A DNA stretch of 64,000 bases from NCBI GenBank assembly GCA_963747315.1, contig CAVVEQ010000013.1:682001-746000 (forward strand), in the 5' to 3' direction. The translations under genes were made by a program, and so were the position numbers. Source of the DNA: CAVVEQ01 sp963747315 (GTDB lineage Bacteria; Chloroflexota; Anaerolineae; Anaerolineales; Anaerolineaceae). Positions 1 to 8,563 of this stretch are shown here, piece by piece (position 1 is the first letter of the stretch; every line of letters begins with the position of its first letter). Under the pieces are notes generated by a model. That model was not told the DNA's origin and did not search any database. It saw only the letters and a list, made by a program, of their open reading frames with translations.

Positions 1-139
1 TTTCCAGATCTGCTTTGGCCCCTAACTTTGCTGTTATTCCATTGACAGTGACTCTTTGGTTCTCGATTATCTCTTCGCAAGATCGCCTCGATCCATATCC
101 AGCCTGTGCCAGGATCTTTTGCAGCCGATCTGCGGTCAT
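1..139 (-). CDS. RsuA/RluB-family rRNA pseudouridine synthase, N-terminal part (runs off window)
   Basis: Only the first 46 codons are in the window, read leftwards from an ATG at 139. The translation begins MTADRLQKILAQAGYGSRR and continues with CEEIIENQRVTVNG, the S4 RNA-binding domain that opens RsuA/RluB/RluE pseudouridine synthases; the catalytic domain lies beyond position 1. It starts three bases after the scpB stop. An scpB-rluB order is common in Gram-positive-type bacteria and supports an RluB assignment, but the visible part cannot tell family members apart. Confidence 0.8.
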   Translation of the reverse strand, partial: MTADRLQKILAQAGYGSRRSCEEIIENQRVTVNGITAKLGAKADLE

Positions 140-142
140 TTT

Positions 143-712
143 CTAGTCCTTAAGTACTGGGTTTTCTTCATTTGATTCATCGGGTGTAATTTCGTAATCG
201 AATGGCGGTAATTCATCAATTGATCTCAGGCCAAATTGTTGAAGAAAGGCGCTAGAAGTTGAATAAAGGATCGGCCTGCCCGGCCCATCCGCTCTTCCTG
301 ATTCTTCGATCATCCCTTTAAGTAATAGACTTTTAATCACTCCATCGCTGTTGACACCTCTGATGGAATCGATCCCTGGTCTTGTAATGGGCTGCTTATA
401 AGCAACTATTGATAAAGTCTCAACGCCTGCTCTGCTCAATCTTGAGTTCGCTTCTAAACCCAAAAGATTCTCAACTTGAAGGGCATATTCGGGTGCAGTG
501 GTTAATTCCACTTTTGTTTTGTGCCATTTCAACCTTAATCCGCCCTCCTGAGAATATCGTTCTTCCAGCTGTTTTAAGCAAGATTCGATATCTTTTGGAT
601 TACTGCCGGCCGCCTCAGCGAGCTGGGCAATTGTAATAGCGCTCGGAGCTGCGAACAGCATGGCTTCGGTTATGGCAATCAAGGAATCAGAAGAAGGGGT
701 ATTTTCACTCAT
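143..712 (-). CDS. scpB: Segregation and condensation protein B
   Basis: The 189-residue protein matches ScpB in length and layout: two tandem winged-helix domains, with the family core at about residues 95-160 (LSRAGVETLSIVAYKQPITR, then IRGVNSDGVIKSLL, then GMIEESGR and GRPILYSTS). ScpB is the kleisin-associated subunit of the SMC-ScpA-ScpB condensin that organises and segregates the chromosome. Residues 161-189 form an acidic tail. It is followed three bases later by a pseudouridine synthase. ScpA is not in the window. No clear Shine-Dalgarno precedes the ATG; an A/T-rich AATAAT lies six bases upstream, so a very short leader is possible. Confidence 0.93.
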   Translation of the reverse strand: MSENTPSSDSLIAITEAMLFAAPSAITIAQLAEAAGSNPKDIESCLKQLEERYSQEGGLRLKWHKTKVELTTAPEYALQVENLLGLEANSRLSRAGVETLSIVAYKQPITRPGIDSIRGVNSDGVIKSLLLKGMIEESGRADGPGRPILYSTSSAFLQQFGLRSIDELPPFDYEITPDESNEENPVLKD

Positions 713-770
713 GCTATAATTATTTTTTCACGTTGGAAATCGCGTTGATTATACCTGTATCATTGCACTA

Positions 771-2351
771 ATGACTAAAATCAAACCATTTTTAACCGCA
801 GTTTTGGTCCTAATTTTCCTCGTTTCTTGCTCACCTTCATCCACACCCGATGGAGTGGTTGAGATTGTAGTCATAGCTGATGGAAAAAACATCCCCCTGG
901 AGGTTGAGGGAAAGACCAGCGTTTCCGCAGCATTGGAAAAAGCTGGCATTCAATTAAATAACCTGGACCGGGTGGAACCTGAATCCTTCAAGTTGATAAC
1001 CGAACCCACCCAGATTGAGGTAATCCGTGTCGTAGAAGAATTTGATGTAGAAGAACAGGTCATTCCTTTTGAACACCAAACAGTTCAAAATGAATCTCTA
1101 CCTAAAGGTCAGACCCTCTTAATTCAGCCGGGCTCGAATGGCAGTCAGCAGATAACATATCGTAGCGTAATGGAAAACGGGGTTGAAAAATCACGGTCCA
1201 TATTCCAGGTATCCGTAGCCAAAGAACCTGTACCAGAAATCACTATGGTTGGGGTTCAAACACCATTTACTTCTCTATCCATCCCTGGGAGGATCGCATA
1301 CTTGATTGCCGGCAATGCGTGGGTCATGGATGGTTCCACTGGAGAACGCAGACCAGTTGTCGCTAGCGGTGACCTGGATGGAAGAGTTTTTAACCTTTCC
1401 AAAGATGGACGCTGGCTTCTCTTTACCCGTAAAGCCCCTGCGGATGGTGAAAACATAAATTCTCTGTTTGCTGTGGATATTTCCCATGAAGGTCAATCCG
1501 TAGTGGACCTTGGCGTGAATAATGTAATTCATCACGCTGCCTGGGTCCCAAACCAGGAAAACACCTTTTCCTACTCCACGGTCGAACCGCGGGATGCGCC
1601 ACCGGGCTGGCAGGCGAATAATGATCTTTGGATCATGACTTTCACCAGCAGTGGGAGTGTGATCCGTAATGAAAACATAATCGAATCCAACAGTGGTGGA
1701 GCCTATGGCTGGTGGGGAACGGATTTTTCGTGGTCTCCGGATGGAATTGATCTTGCCTATTCCCGTCCTGATGAAATTGGTTTGGTAGATCAGGAAGAGG
1801 GTGCTTTCTCCGTTATGCATAAGGTGATTCCGTATGATAGCCGGAGTGATTGGGCTTGGATCCCGCCATTGGAGTGGTCGCCTGATTCGCAATTCTTACT
1901 TTTCCTGGATCACAGCGCGGAGCCGAATGATTCCCAGCCGGGATCCTCACCGGATTTTGATCTTCGGGCAAATTTTCTGAGTTCTAACCCACCTGTCACC
2001 ATCGTACCGCTCGCTGGAATGTTCGCTTATCCTTCCACATCCGCAATCCGGTCAAATGATCGATTCGAGATCGCATATTTGCAGGCAATTTTCCCTGACC
2101 GAAGTGAAACCAGCAGGTATAAGATCCTTTTAATGGATAAAGATGGTTCCAACAAGAAAGTCGTATTCCCTCCAGAGGGATCCGCAGGTATGGAACCTCA
2201 ATCAGTTTTATGGTCACCTCCCGGTGATGTAGGTCAGGTGGATAGATTAGCATTTCTTTATCAGGGAAATATTTGGTTCTTAGATCTGCCTGATCTCACC
2301 ACCCACCAGGTCACAGGAGACGGGCTCATATCTCGAATGGATTGGAGATAA
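771..2351 (+). CDS. Secreted lipoprotein with G5-type domain and beta-propeller repeats
   Basis: The 526-residue protein opens with a signal peptide and lipobox (LVSC, Cys20), so it is probably anchored outside the membrane. Residues about 28-85 look like the DUF348/YabE-type ubiquitin-like domain. Residues about 85-155 look like a G5 domain (VVEEFDVEEQVIPF ... ENGVEKSRSIFQVSV), a module linked with cell-wall or N-acetylglucosamine binding. The remainder holds WD40/TolB-like blades, seen in repeats such as DGRWLLFTRK, FSWSPDGIDLAYSR, LEWSPDSQFLLFLD and WFLDLPDL. No catalytic motif was recognised. Three bases separate it from the next gene, a UDP-sugar enzyme, suggesting cotranscription and an envelope role. 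Confidence 0.75.
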   Translation: MTKIKPFLTAVLVLIFLVSCSPSSTPDGVVEIVVIADGKNIPLEVEGKTSVSAALEKAGIQLNNLDRVEPESFKLITEPTQIEVIRVVEEFDVEEQVIPFEHQTVQNESLPKGQTLLIQPGSNGSQQITYRSVMENGVEKSRSIFQVSVAKEPVPEITMVGVQTPFTSLSIPGRIAYLIAGNAWVMDGSTGERRPVVASGDLDGRVFNLSKDGRWLLFTRKAPADGENINSLFAVDISHEGQSVVDLGVNNVIHHAAWVPNQENTFSYSTVEPRDAPPGWQANNDLWIMTFTSSGSVIRNENIIESNSGGAYGWWGTDFSWSPDGIDLAYSRPDEIGLVDQEEGAFSVMHKVIPYDSRSDWAWIPPLEWSPDSQFLLFLDHSAEPNDSQPGSSPDFDLRANFLSSNPPVTIVPLAGMFAYPSTSAIRSNDRFEIAYLQAIFPDRSETSRYKILLMDKDGSNKKVVFPPEGSAGMEPQSVLWSPPGDVGQVDRLAFLYQGNIWFLDLPDLTTHQVTGDGLISRMDWR

Positions 2352-2354
2352 TCG

Positions 2355-3308
2355 ATGCGAATATTAATTACCGGTGCAGCCGGTTTTCTTGGCTCGCACT
2401 TGTGCGACTTCCTCCTGAAACAGGGTCATGAGATCGTGGGAATGGATAACTTCATCACCGGCTCCCCTGAGAACCTTGCTCACCTCGCCGGAAACACAAA
2501 ATTTCAATTCATTAATCATGATGTGTCAGGATATATTTTCGTTCCAGGTAAGCTGGATTACGTCCTCCATTTTGCATCCCCGGCAAGTCCAAACCCAACC
2601 TCTCAATTCGGCTACCCGAACCTGCCAATTCAAACCATGAAGGCGGGAGCGTTAGGTACCCACAATTCGCTTGGGGTTGCCAGAGCGCAAAATGCAAAAT
2701 TTCTGCTTGCATCCACGAGTGAAATTTACGGAGATCCGCTAGAACATCCTCAAAAGGAAAGTTACTGGGGTCACGTCGATCCTGTCGGACGCAGGTCGGT
2801 TTATGATGAAGCCAAGCGATTCGCTGAAGCATTAACAATGGCTTACCATCGCGCACACCAAATTGATACGCGGATTGCGAGGATTTTCAATACATACGGT
2901 CCACGGATGCGTCTGGATGACGGCCGGGTTGTTCCGAATTTCATCAACCAGGCGTTGAACCGTGAACCTTTGTCAATCTATGGGGATGGCAAGCAAACAC
3001 GCAGTTTTTGTTATGTCAGCGATCTAGTTGATGGAATTTACAAATTAATGTTATCGGAAGAACATTTTCCGGTGAACCTGGGAAATGCAGTTGAGATCAG
3101 CATTTTGGAATTTGCGCTGAAAATTAACACCTTATTGAATAATCCAGCCGGAATCGATTTTAAAGAAAATATGTTTGTTGGTCATGATCCTCAGGTTCGT
3201 CAGCCTGATATTACTCGCGCCAGAGAAATCCTTGATTGGACTCCGAAAATTGGACTGGATGACGGCTTGCAGCTTACAGTAGATTATTTCAAGAAATTGA
3301 GCAGCTAA
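2355..3308 (+). CDS. NAD-dependent epimerase/dehydratase, probable UDP-glucuronate decarboxylase (UDP-xylose synthase)
   Basis: A 317-residue extended short-chain dehydrogenase. The N-terminal Rossmann motif is GAAGFLGSHL. The catalytic region reads STSEIYGDPLEHPQ with YWGHVDPVGRRSVYDEAKR, giving the Ser/Thr-Tyr-x3-Lys set (YDEAK). The HPQ-x-SYWG and DP(V/I)G-RSVYDE signatures are typical of UDP-xylose synthase rather than GalE or RmlB. It would convert UDP-glucuronate to UDP-xylose for surface polysaccharide. It begins three bases after the lipoprotein, with GGAGA upstream, and is followed by a GtrA-family flippase-like gene. Exact substrate is inferred. Confidence 0.8.
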   Translation: MRILITGAAGFLGSHLCDFLLKQGHEIVGMDNFITGSPENLAHLAGNTKFQFINHDVSGYIFVPGKLDYVLHFASPASPNPTSQFGYPNLPIQTMKAGALGTHNSLGVARAQNAKFLLASTSEIYGDPLEHPQKESYWGHVDPVGRRSVYDEAKRFAEALTMAYHRAHQIDTRIARIFNTYGPRMRLDDGRVVPNFINQALNREPLSIYGDGKQTRSFCYVSDLVDGIYKLMLSEEHFPVNLGNAVEISILEFALKINTLLNNPAGIDFKENMFVGHDPQVRQPDITRAREILDWTPKIGLDDGLQLTVDYFKKLSS

Positions 3309-3313
3309 TCCTT

Positions 3314-3763
3314 ATGTTGAATAAACGAAGTGAACAAAAACGAATCGTTAAATTCGCAGTCGTTGGTGGAATCGGAACTGTTATTGATTTTGGAATTTTC
3401 AATCTCCTTACCCAGCTCACTTCGCTCGCGGCTGTTCCCGCCAGTGTGATTTCATTCTCCTGCGCCGTGGTCAACAATTTTTTTCTGAACAGAGCCTGGA
3501 CTTTCAAAGACGCGCAAACCAGATCACTTGCCATGCAAATGGTGCAATTTGCTCTGGTCAGCATTATCGGATTAATCATTCGCACTCCGATTTTCGCTTT
3601 CCTTGAAAGATTCTTCACGTCCCTGGCGGAAAAATTCCTTCCAGGTTTCTTCCTATCTCCAATCGTTGTGGCTCACAACCTGGCTCTTGCCTGTTCCATC
3701 GTGATTGTTTTGATATGGAACTTTTTCGCCAATAGATTTTGGACATTCAAAGATGTTAAATGA
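3314..3763 (+). CDS. GtrA family membrane protein
   Basis: The 149-residue protein has four hydrophobic segments (about residues 15-35, 38-60, 72-95 and 118-140). It carries GtrA-family landmarks: FAVVGGIGTVIDFGIFNLL near the N-terminus, NNFFLNRAWTF between TM2 and TM3, and the C-terminal NFFANRFWTF. GtrA-like proteins are thought to help move undecaprenyl-linked sugars across the membrane or assist surface glycosylation. It follows the UDP-sugar decarboxylase by five bases, which fits that role. The first Met is used; no strong Shine-Dalgarno is visible, so translation may be coupled to the gene before. Confidence 0.85.
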   Translation: MLNKRSEQKRIVKFAVVGGIGTVIDFGIFNLLTQLTSLAAVPASVISFSCAVVNNFFLNRAWTFKDAQTRSLAMQMVQFALVSIIGLIIRTPIFAFLERFFTSLAEKFLPGFFLSPIVVAHNLALACSIVIVLIWNFFANRFWTFKDVK

Positions 3764-3774
3764 AAGGGTAATTC

Positions 3775-4969
3775 ATGGAAGAGGAAAACCCTCCTATAAA
3801 TAGGAACGATCCTGAACCGGAGCCATTCGAGGTCAAATCCCTTAAGCAGCTGTTGGAAATCGCAACCGGTGCTAATTTCCTAAAAGATGCACAACCTGAG
3901 GAATCCACACTCGCCGATAGGCTTCCTTTTCCATTCCTTGCCCTTGTTGGTCAAACCGATCTGAAGCTTGCACTTCTCCTAAATCTGGTGAATCCCTCCA
4001 TTGGTGGTGTTCTGTTGGTTGGGCCGAGGGGAACCGGGAAAACCACGGCGGTTCGCAGCCTTGTAGATCTTCTTCCGGTAGTGGAGCGCAGTGCGTGCTA
4101 CTATGGATGCATGCCGGATGATGTCGAGACTGGTGGTATCGATGCAGTTTGTCCGGATTGCGCCAGGAAATTTGCCGAGGGTATTCCTCTCACAAAAAAA
4201 GATAAAGCCCGGTTGGTGGAATTACCTCTTAATTCCACCATAGATGATGTTGTAGGCTGTATTGACGAACGAACCGGTTCGACGCAAACTACACGCATAA
4301 AACGCGGACTGCTTGCCCAGGCTGATCAAAACATCTTGTATATCGATGAAGTCAACCTTCTTAACCGGGAAATAATTGACTCAATTTTGGATGCTGCTGC
4401 CCAGGGTTCCTTTACTGTGCGTCGCGGATCCAGTTTCAGCCGCATTCCGCTCCCGGTTCTCCCTGATAGGTTCTATGAACCCTGAGGAAGGAATTCTAAG
4501 ACCCCAGATCATGGATCGATTTGGACTTAGGGTTCTTGTGCGTGGGTTGGTGCAAACCACGGAAAGGTTAGAGGTCTACCGCAGGGTAATAACATACCAA
4601 AGAAATCCTCATACGATGATCACACGGTTCGAGCGGGAAACCAACCTGGCAGGTCGGGAGATTCAAACCGCCCGGGATATGCTTCCGAAGGTCAAGATTT
4701 CTGATAGTATCGCCAGAGAAGGCATTAATCTCGTCCAGCGGCTTGGTATTGACTCATTACGCGCCGAAATCACCCTTTTTGAGGCTTCCCGAGCGTATGC
4801 TGCTGCCGATGGCAGAATGGAAGTGAAGAAAGAGGATCTTCTTCGTATCGCACCAATGGCACTCCGTTTGCGGAAATCCGATTTCATTTCCAAATATTTT
4901 GAAAACCAGAAGGTTGAAGAAGATTTGATCGTCAGGAAGATCGCTACGATGAAAGCCAAAAAACAATGA
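3775..4969 (+). pseudogene. Mg-chelatase subunit I-like AAA+ ATPase, frameshifted
   Basis: Two overlapping frames together encode one ChlI/BchI-type ATPase of about 398 residues. The first holds Walker A (GPRGTGKTT), a Cys group (CYYGCMPDD ... CPDCARKF) and Walker B (ILYIDEVNLL). The second holds sensor 1 (FSLIGSMNPEEG), the arginine-finger region (LRPQIMDRFGLRV) and the C-terminal helical domain. They join cleanly as VRRGS-VSAAFRSRFSLIG if one base of the CC at about 4431 is removed. The length is 398 codons plus one base, so this may be a sequence error. The start has AAGGG upstream. It overlaps the next gene by four bases. No ChlH or ChlD partner is in the window, so the substrate is unknown; the ATPase may serve another metal-insertion or MoxR-like function. 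Confidence 0.8.
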
Positions 4970-5970
4970 CAAATATCATCAGGTTCGATCGAAGTCATAG
5001 AAAACGGCTGGAAGATTGCCTTTCAGGAGAAAATTTGTCCCCACCTCCTGTAGCATTATGGCGTCATTTCCCTGTCGATGACCAATCCCCGGATCGCCTA
5101 GCAGCAGCGATAATTAATTATCAGACAACATTCGATTATGACCTTGTTAAAGTTACTCCCGCATCATCATTCTGCCTGCGAGATTGGGGTATTCAGGATG
5201 ACTGGATGGGAGATCCGGAGGGTACCCGAATTTATTCCGGTCCGATAATACAAAAAGCTGATAATTGGGCTGAACTTCCGGTCCTGGACCCAATAAAAGG
5301 ATTTCTAGGACAACAGCTCCAGGTGCTTCGAACAGTAACACCTCATTTTTCACCGCACACACCTGTGTTACAGACCATTTTCAGTCCCATGGCGCAGGCG
5401 AAAAATCTTGCCGGTCAGGAATCATTACTGGCAATGATGCGCTCGCATCCGGAATCGCTGCATGCGGGGTTGAAAACAATCACCCGTACGACTATTCAAT
5501 TCATTCAGACTTGCGTGGAGATCGGGATTGATGGGATTTTTTACGCAATCCAACATGCCCAATCCAGTCTTCTTTCAGAAACTGAGTTCGATGTGTTCTG
5601 TCGACCTTATGATCTCGAAATCCTTAGCGCTGCACAGAGCCTCTGGTTGAATATGGTCCATATCCATGGTGAAGAAATATATTTCTCTAAAGTAGCTGAA
5701 TATCCAGTCCAGGTATTGAATTGGCATGACCGTCAAACATTTCCAGGAATTTCGGAGGCGAGAAATCAATTCCCTGGAGTTATTTGTGGTGGTTTGAGCA
5801 GATTTGAATCTATGGTCCTCGGCAATCCGGATGTAATTAATTTTGAAGCGAAAAATGCGATCTTTGATTCTGGGGGTTCCAGGTTCATCCTGGGGACAGG
5901 TTGCGTGGTGCCGATCACCGCTCCTTACGGAAATTTATTAGCTGCCCGTAATTCGGTTTTTCAGGCATAA
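4966..5970 (+). CDS. Uroporphyrinogen decarboxylase (URO-D) family protein
   Basis: The 334-residue protein has the UroD TIM-barrel pattern: an N-terminal PPPVALWRHFPVDDQ, central QTIFSPMAQAKNLAG, an Asp-containing GIDGIFYAIQHAQ, and the C-terminal GGSRFILGTGCVVPITAPYGNLLAARN. The classical HemE N-terminus (an RQAGRY-type motif) is missing and is replaced by LWRHFP. This resembles the UroD-like methyltransferase or uncharacterised subgroups more than true haem-pathway HemE. Its ATG overlaps the chelatase-like ATPase stop by four bases, so the two are probably made together. The reaction is not certain. Confidence 0.78.
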   Translation: MTNIIRFDRSHRKRLEDCLSGENLSPPPVALWRHFPVDDQSPDRLAAAIINYQTTFDYDLVKVTPASSFCLRDWGIQDDWMGDPEGTRIYSGPIIQKADNWAELPVLDPIKGFLGQQLQVLRTVTPHFSPHTPVLQTIFSPMAQAKNLAGQESLLAMMRSHPESLHAGLKTITRTTIQFIQTCVEIGIDGIFYAIQHAQSSLLSETEFDVFCRPYDLEILSAAQSLWLNMVHIHGEEIYFSKVAEYPVQVLNWHDRQTFPGISEARNQFPGVICGGLSRFESMVLGNPDVINFEAKNAIFDSGGSRFILGTGCVVPITAPYGNLLAARNSVFQA

Positions 5971-5980
5971 AGAGGTTTTT

Positions 5981-6556
5981 TTGGCGAGTCCCAGGATCAT
6001 CGCAGGTAGCGCCAAAGGATTCCGGCTTAAATCGGTTCCTGGGGATTCTACCCGCCCAATCACGGACCGGGTAAAGGAAGCTGTATTTAATATCATCGCA
6101 GGGGATATCGTCGGTGCTAGCTTCCTCGACCTCTTCGGCGGCACAGGCTCAGTAGGTTTGGAAGCGCTCAGCCGGGGAGCTTCCCGTTGTCTCTTCCTCG
6201 ATATCAATCAGCGTGCGATCCAGATATTGAAATCAAACCTGATGGCCACCGGATTGGATGAATTCGGGATTGTCAAGTTACAGGATGCCACCAGGTTCCT
6301 TTCCCAGTCTCCAGACCAAACCTTTGATTACATTTACGTTGCCCCTCCGCAATATAAAGAACTCTGGGAAAAAACCCTCCGGATATTAGATGAAAGAGAT
6401 GGTTGGTCAAGTGAAGATGGCTGGGTGATCGTACAAATCCATCCAATCGAATATAAAAAGTTGGATATCAAGCATTTTGTGGAATTCGATCAGCGGGTGT
6501 ATGGAAGCACAAAACTGGTATTTTTTGAACACCGGGCAGATGGATTCATTCCGTAA
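5981..6556 (+). CDS. rsmD: 16S rRNA (guanine(966)-N(2))-methyltransferase RsmD-like
   Basis: The 191-residue protein has RsmD hallmarks: PRIIAGSAKGFRLKS, then the TRPITDRVKEAVFNII helix, and the SAM-binding loop FLDLFGGTGSVGLEALSRGA. RsmD methylates G966 in 16S rRNA. The usual catalytic DPPY/F tetrapeptide is replaced by APPQ (in YVAPPQYKELW), so activity should be tested. It starts with TTG at 5981 behind AGAGG. Its 3' end overlaps the convergent Nudix gene by 11 bases. The usual partner coaD lies far away at 38.5 kb. Confidence 0.85.
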   Translation: MASPRIIAGSAKGFRLKSVPGDSTRPITDRVKEAVFNIIAGDIVGASFLDLFGGTGSVGLEALSRGASRCLFLDINQRAIQILKSNLMATGLDEFGIVKLQDATRFLSQSPDQTFDYIYVAPPQYKELWEKTLRILDERDGWSSEDGWVIVQIHPIEYKKLDIKHFVEFDQRVYGSTKLVFFEHRADGFIP

Positions 6557-7058
6557 ATTCGATCTTGAATTGATCATTTGAGTCGTAGAAATATTTCGCT
6601 GAGATAATCCGATCTCCAGGTTTTCGGTGTGTGATCAAGGGAATAATCGCATGCAGATCTTCTACAACGGGGATTTGATCGATTTGATCTAACGGTATCC
6701 ATTCAGGCATACCTTCCAACGAAGCTCTTAGCTCCCCACCCTTATATTCCCCTCTGTAGATGAAAATCGCGACACCTGGACTACTCCCGGTATCTACGAT
6801 CACTGTCCCGCAAAGATCAAGCGATTCACAAACCAAGCCGCTCTCTTCCTTAAGTTCACGCCTGGCTGCTCCCAAAGGGTCTTCACCCTTTTCCAGGTGC
6901 CCACCTAGGCCGTTATACTTTCCCGGCCAGAGTTTTTTTGTTGCTGCGCCCTTGATCAGCAACACAGCATTATCCTTAAAGAGAAAAATAAGAACCCTGG
7001 GAATTACTGAATAGCGGTTTCTGTCGATTGGATTGATCTGTTCGTTAGCTTTGTTCAT
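6546..7058 (-). CDS. Nudix hydrolase, 8-oxo-dGTP diphosphatase-like
   Basis: The 170-residue protein contains a complete Nudix box at about residues 53-75, beginning GGHLEKGEDPLGAAR and ending RELKEESGL, preceded by KLWPGKYNGLG. It continues with the YRGEYKGGELRASLEGMPEWIPLDQI pattern seen in MutT-type 8-oxo-dGTP diphosphatases. Such enzymes remove oxidised nucleotides or other NDP-X compounds. The gene stands alone; a strong hairpin separates it from the aldolase operon, and its 3' end overlaps rsmD. Substrate is inferred from the family only. Confidence 0.85.
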   Translation of the reverse strand: MNKANEQINPIDRNRYSVIPRVLIFLFKDNAVLLIKGAATKKLWPGKYNGLGGHLEKGEDPLGAARRELKEESGLVCESLDLCGTVIVDTGSSPGVAIFIYRGEYKGGELRASLEGMPEWIPLDQIDQIPVVEDLHAIIPLITHRKPGDRIISAKYFYDSNDQFKIEFTE

Positions 7059-7069
7059 AATATAAAACC

Positions 7070-7102
7070 GCCTGAGAACTCATATTATATGGGTTTTCAG
7101 GC
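7070..7102 (-). terminator. Intrinsic terminator of the pfk-aldolase operon
   Basis: GCCTGA at 7070-7075 pairs with TCAGGC at 7097-7102. An inner stem AACTCAT/ATGGGTT extends it to about 14 pairs around an ATTAT loop. On the minus strand the stem is followed by GGTTTTATATT. It lies after the aldolase stop and before the Nudix start. Confidence 0.75.
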
Positions 7103-7122
7103 AGTCTTATTAATGAATTAGG

Positions 7123-8544
7123 TTAATCGGCCAGGTCACTTACATCGGAAATCTCCCCACCACCAGCTAGGTAGTTCTTTATATCTGGTTTGATCAATAC
7201 TGGTTTGATGAATTCGGCTACTATCTTCGCTGTACCTCGAACACCCAAGGATGTGAAAAGCTTGGTGAATTGTTGTTCCCAGGCTTGACCGATTTTTTCA
7301 CGCTGGTCAGCGGGTAATCCCCAGGATTCGGCTTTATATGGTCCGATGGCATTCTTTCGAACTTTGTAATAGAACTGCTCATCCGTCATATCAGGTTTTC
7401 GGTCCACCGCATTTTTCTCATTTAGATATGCATAAATTTTATTTCTGAAGTCAGTCGGGATAAGCTCGAAGAATATGTTTGTGAAATTGGTCGCCAGGTG
7501 GACTTCAGTGGCTTCGTATTCAACGAATTTCGAGAAAGCATCTTCCGGAAGCGTGGATGCTCCATGTTGAACGGTTCCCCCCAAACCATAATCCTTCCGG
7601 GAAACACGGCTAAGATCGCGCAGGATGTTGAAATCAACGTTCACTTTCGCTATCGATCCATCCGGTAGAACCACACCGCCGTGCGATGTGCCAGTCTGGA
7701 TACTGATCTTGCTCAACCCAAATGCCTTCGGGTTTAATTTTTTCAATTCACAGGTAAATCCGTCTAGGTACCCCCGCAGCTCTTCTTCTGTAGAATTATG
7801 GCTGCCAACCTCACCGATCTCGCCACCCACAGATATACAAACCCCGGCAGGTTCTTTGGTTCGAATGTAATTGGTAAGCTCAGCTGAAAGTTTGGTATTG
7901 ATCAATTGTTGTTCAGCGATTGTCGGCTTATCAATTTCAACGAGGGTGGATGTGTCAACATCAATGTTGTAAAACCCAGCCGCGATGGCCTCGTCAATGA
8001 GGGATTTTAGTGCTGTTATTTCAGCCTCGCCATTGGCGGCATATTTCTTTGCGGAAACCTGGAAATGATCCCCCTGAATAAATACCGGTCCTGTGTATCC
8101 TTCGGCCATCGCAGCCGCAAGGATCGACGTAGCATATTCAGAAGGTTTCTGGTCAGTGTAGCCCATTTCTGATCGGGCAATTTCAAAAATGACAGCAGCG
8201 CCTTCCATTTTTTGCATCGCCCGGAAAGCTGCCCTTGCGCAATCAAAGGAAAGAACTCGGAGATTTATCGCCGGTACTGAAAAAGTGAATGGCACTTTTT
8301 CTTTCCCTCGAGCAGCATAAAGATCGTTGATTGAAGCCGGGAAAATTCCCAATTCAAGCCCGGCCACGCGGGTCAGGTAGCGTGCAAAACCCTGTTTCGA
8401 TCCTTCGCCTAGTGCGGAAGCTTCCGCCAGCCTATGGGCATTTTTACGTAGTTTGACAGCATCCTTGACCTTCACCTGGTTTTCGGTGATCTCAATGCTG
8501 CCCTCTAGCAATGTTTCAAATTCTTTATAAAGTTTGTTTTCCAT
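7123..8544 (-). CDS. Class II fructose-bisphosphate aldolase, long form
   Basis: This 473-residue zinc aldolase is well over the usual 285-350. Class II landmarks are present: FIQGDHFQ (zinc-binding His near residue 160), VDTST, GGEIGEVGSHNSTEEEL, TGTSHGGVVLP (His), KVNVDFNILRDL, and VQHGAST near residue 335. About 80 extra residues precede the barrel and about 60 follow it. It would split fructose-1,6-bisphosphate (or a related ketose bisphosphate) to triose phosphates. The gene lies 19 bases after a PPi-type phosphofructokinase, so the two consecutive glycolytic steps are likely one operon. A strong hairpin terminates it. Substrate identity follows from context. Confidence 0.85.
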   Translation of the reverse strand: MENKLYKEFETLLEGSIEITENQVKVKDAVKLRKNAHRLAEASALGEGSKQGFARYLTRVAGLELGIFPASINDLYAARGKEKVPFTFSVPAINLRVLSFDCARAAFRAMQKMEGAAVIFEIARSEMGYTDQKPSEYATSILAAAMAEGYTGPVFIQGDHFQVSAKKYAANGEAEITALKSLIDEAIAAGFYNIDVDTSTLVEIDKPTIAEQQLINTKLSAELTNYIRTKEPAGVCISVGGEIGEVGSHNSTEEELRGYLDGFTCELKKLNPKAFGLSKISIQTGTSHGGVVLPDGSIAKVNVDFNILRDLSRVSRKDYGLGGTVQHGASTLPEDAFSKFVEYEATEVHLATNFTNIFFELIPTDFRNKIYAYLNEKNAVDRKPDMTDEQFYYKVRKNAIGPYKAESWGLPADQREKIGQAWEQQFTKLFTSLGVRGTAKIVAEFIKPVLIKPDIKNYLAGGGEISDVSDLAD

Positions 8545-8563
8545 GAAATAATTCTCCGTTGAT

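Noticed and set aside
1275..1892. 205-residue open frame on the minus strand
   Set aside because: Shadow of the lipoprotein gene; the translation has no recognisable pattern.
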